Assembly (NCBI RefSeq): GCF_018413645.1
Contig: NZ_JAHCDA010000001.1
Coordinates: 1,364,001 to 1,428,000 of the forward strand
Direction of reading: 5' to 3'
Source of the DNA: Roseococcus pinisoli
GTDB lineage: Bacteria > Pseudomonadota > Alphaproteobacteria > Acetobacterales > Acetobacteraceae
DNA: 64,000 nucleotides
Position 1 is the stretch's first letter. Each line of letters begins with the position of its first letter. Positions 62,246-64,000 of this stretch are shown here, piece by piece. The position numbers and the translations under genes are program-made. The notes beneath the pieces were generated by a model. That model was not told the DNA's origin. It saw only the letters and a program-made list of their open reading frames with translations, and made no database searches.

Positions 62246-64000
62246 ATGGCCCCGAACGAGGGTTACGACGCCGCGGTCGCACGCTGGCGCAAGGACCCGG
62301 ACGCCTATTGGCTGGAAGCCGCGCGTGGCCTGGACTGGAGCCGGGCGCCCTCCCGCGCCTTCGACGGCTCGATGGGTCTCTTCGGCCGGTGGTTCCCCGA
62401 CGGCGTGCTGAACACCTGCCACAACGCACTGGACCGCCACGTCGCGGCCGGGCGAGGCGCGCAGACGGCGATCATCTACGACAGCCCCGTCACTGGCACG
62501 ATCCGCCGCTTCTCCTATGCGGAGATGCTGGACCGCGTGAGCCGCCTGGCCGGCGCCCTGGCCGCGCGGGGCGTCGCGAAGGGCGACCGCGTGCTGCTCT
62601 ACATGCCCATGGTGCCCGAGGCGGCGATCGCCATGCTGGCCTGCGCGCGGCTGGGCGCGATCCATTCCGTGGTCTTCGGCGGCTTCGCGGCGGCGGAGGT
62701 CGCGGCGCGCATCGACGACGCCACGCCCAAGGCCATCATCTCGGCGAGCTGCGGGATCGAGCCGGGGCGGATCGTGGCCTACAAGCCGCTGCTGGACGCG
62801 GCCATCGGCATGGCGGCGCACAAGCCCGATTTCTGTTTCATCCTGCAGCGGGAGGCGCAGCGCTGCGACCTCGTCGCGGGACGCGACGTCGACTATGCCG
62901 AGGCGGAAGCCGCCGGTGCGCCGCACCCTTGCGTGGACGTCGCGGCGACGGATCCGCTCTACATCCTCTACACCAGCGGCACGACGGGAAAGCCGAAGGG
63001 CATCGTGCGCGACCACGGCGGGCACGCGGTGGTGCTGCATGCCAGCATGCGCATGATCTACGGCCTCGGCGCCGGCGACGTCTTCTGGACGGCGAGCGAC
63101 GTGGGCTGGGTCGTCGGTCATTCCTACATCGTCTACGCGCCGCTGCTGGCGGGCTGCACCTCCGTGCTCTTCGAGGGCAAGCCGGTCGGCACGCCCGATG
63201 CGGGCACCTTCTGGCGCGTCTGCGCCGAGCATGGCGTGCGCGTGCTCTTCACCGCGCCGACCGCCATCCGTGCCATCCGCAAGGAGGATCCGGAAGGTGC
63301 GCTGATACGGAAATACGACCTCTCGAAGCTGGAGGCGCTGTACCTCGCGGGCGAGCGTTGCGATCCACCGACGGCGATCTGGTCGGCCGAAAAGCTCGGC
63401 GTGCCGGTGGTGGATCATTGGTGGCAGACCGAGACGGGTTGGCCGATCACCGCGGGCTTCCGCGGCTTCGGCCTCTTCGAGCCTCGCCCCGGCTCAGGCG
63501 GCAAGCCCACGCCGGGTTACGACCTGCGCGCGCTGGATGCCGAGGGGCACGAGGTGCCGCGTGGAACACAAGGTGCGCTGGTGCTGAAGCTGCCGCTGCC
63601 GCCCGGCTGCGCGCCGACCCTGTGGAACGCCGAGCAGCGCTATCGCGAGGCCTATCTCTCCACCTTCCCCGGCTACTACGACACCTCGGATGCCGGCATG
63701 GTCGACGAGGAGGGCTTTGCCTGGGTGATGGGCCGCACGGACGACATCATCAACGTCGCGGGCCATCGCCTTTCGACCGGCGCGATCGAGGAGGTGCTCG
63801 CCGCGCATCCGGATGTCGCGGAATGCGCCGTGGTCGGCATGGCGGATGCGTTGAAGGGCCAGGCGCCGCTCGGCCTCGTGGTGCTGAAGGCCGGCGCCCG
63901 GCGCGAGGAGGCGGAGCTGGCGCGCGAGCTCGTCGCCCTGGTGCGCGAGCGCATCGGGCCCGTCGCGGCCTTCAAGGAAGCGCGCGTCGTCGCGCGCCTG
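62246..64000 (+). CDS. prpE: propionyl-CoA synthetase-like acyl-CoA synthetase, 3' truncated by window
   Basis: 585 residues visible; the frame is still open at the window end, and about 40-50 residues are missing. AMP-forming acyl-CoA synthetase activating propionate or acetate. The P-loop-like motif YTSGTTGKPKG spans residues 242-252. WWQTETGWPI and YYDTSDAGMVDEEG are the A5/A7 core motifs and GRTDDIINVAGHRLSTGAIE is the hinge A8. The N-terminus with VLNTCHNALDRHV resembles PrpE more than Acs. The acetylation-site lysine near the C-terminus is beyond the window. GAGGAG lies 8 bases before the ATG. Confidence 0.93.
   Translation, partial: MAPNEGYDAAVARWRKDPDAYWLEAARGLDWSRAPSRAFDGSMGLFGRWFPDGVLNTCHNALDRHVAAGRGAQTAIIYDSPVTGTIRRFSYAEMLDRVSRLAGALAARGVAKGDRVLLYMPMVPEAAIAMLACARLGAIHSVVFGGFAAAEVAARIDDATPKAIISASCGIEPGRIVAYKPLLDAAIGMAAHKPDFCFILQREAQRCDLVAGRDVDYAEAEAAGAPHPCVDVAATDPLYILYTSGTTGKPKGIVRDHGGHAVVLHASMRMIYGLGAGDVFWTASDVGWVVGHSYIVYAPLLAGCTSVLFEGKPVGTPDAGTFWRVCAEHGVRVLFTAPTAIRAIRKEDPEGALIRKYDLSKLEALYLAGERCDPPTAIWSAEKLGVPVVDHWWQTETGWPITAGFRGFGLFEPRPGSGGKPTPGYDLRALDAEGHEVPRGTQGALVLKLPLPPGCAPTLWNAEQRYREAYLSTFPGYYDTSDAGMVDEEGFAWVMGRTDDIINVAGHRLSTGAIEEVLAAHPDVAECAVVGMADALKGQAPLGLVVLKAGARREEAELARELVALVRERIGPVAAFKEARVVARL

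Overview
The window is very GC-rich chromosomal DNA from an alphaproteobacterium, most likely an Acetobacteraceae/Rhodospirillales member of the Roseomonas type. This is an inference from gene order and family content: DUF3576-leuS-lptE-holA; rpsF-rpsR-DUF2232-rplI; hemC-hemD-mitofilin-hemY; aroQ-accB-accC-aat; Bug/TctC binding proteins with TctAB permeases; and an alphaproteobacterial GTTC-N7-GTTC SOS-type box. I see no transposase, integrase, phage gene, CRISPR array, rRNA or tRNA. Coding density is high, so most of this is core genome with a few accessory genes.

Layout. 1-8.6 kb: 3' end of a porin, then the leuS-lptE-holA run and the ribosomal rpsF operon. 8.6-15.2 kb: LysE exporter, DJ-1/PfpI protein, DUF4136 lipoprotein, aconitase acnA (minus), ccmAB haem exporter genes and a MarR regulator. 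15.2-22.6 kb: radA-ogt behind an SOS-type box, cvpA-purF-SDR, rlmJ-gpsA, SMR transporter. 22.6-26.8 kb (minus): hemC-hemD-mic60-hemY, divergent from tsaD. 27.9-31.6 kb: MFS transporter, an unrecognised secreted protein, and an ahpC/ahpD peroxidase pair. 31.7-36.2 kb (minus): a 1431-residue DUF4011-type SF1 helicase with a C-terminal nuclease-like domain and DUF3320, preceded by a small membrane protein. This architecture has been linked to phage defence.

36.4-43.1 kb: tctC-tctB-tctA (minus) diverging from an M20 amidohydrolase, a creatininase-family amidase, a ketopantoate-reductase-like enzyme and a GNAT, probably an uptake and catabolic unit. 43.1-47.7 kb: unknown 319-residue protein, cytochrome b561, then aroQ-accB-accC-aat. 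48-49.7 kb: small secreted protein, then a TPP riboswitch controlling thiS-thiG. 49.7-55.3 kb: inverted repeats, an SDR lacking the usual catalytic residues, a long leader before an ornithine/diaminopimelate-type decarboxylase, small conserved protein, XRE-cupin regulator, aldo/keto reductase, DOPA-dioxygenase-like protein and a second atypical SDR. 55.4-64 kb: lepA, a lone Bug protein, glycine-zipper lipoprotein, RidA, AlkA-type glycosylase, lactate-permease family protein, EamA transporter and a prpE-type acyl-CoA synthetase cut by the window end.

The most interesting points are the helicase-nuclease with an apparently shortened nuclease core, the SOS-type box directly before radA-ogt, the mitofilin coiled coil built of exact 21-residue repeats, and several candidate RNA leaders and palindromic elements. 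No wholly new multi-gene system could be demonstrated from sequence alone.
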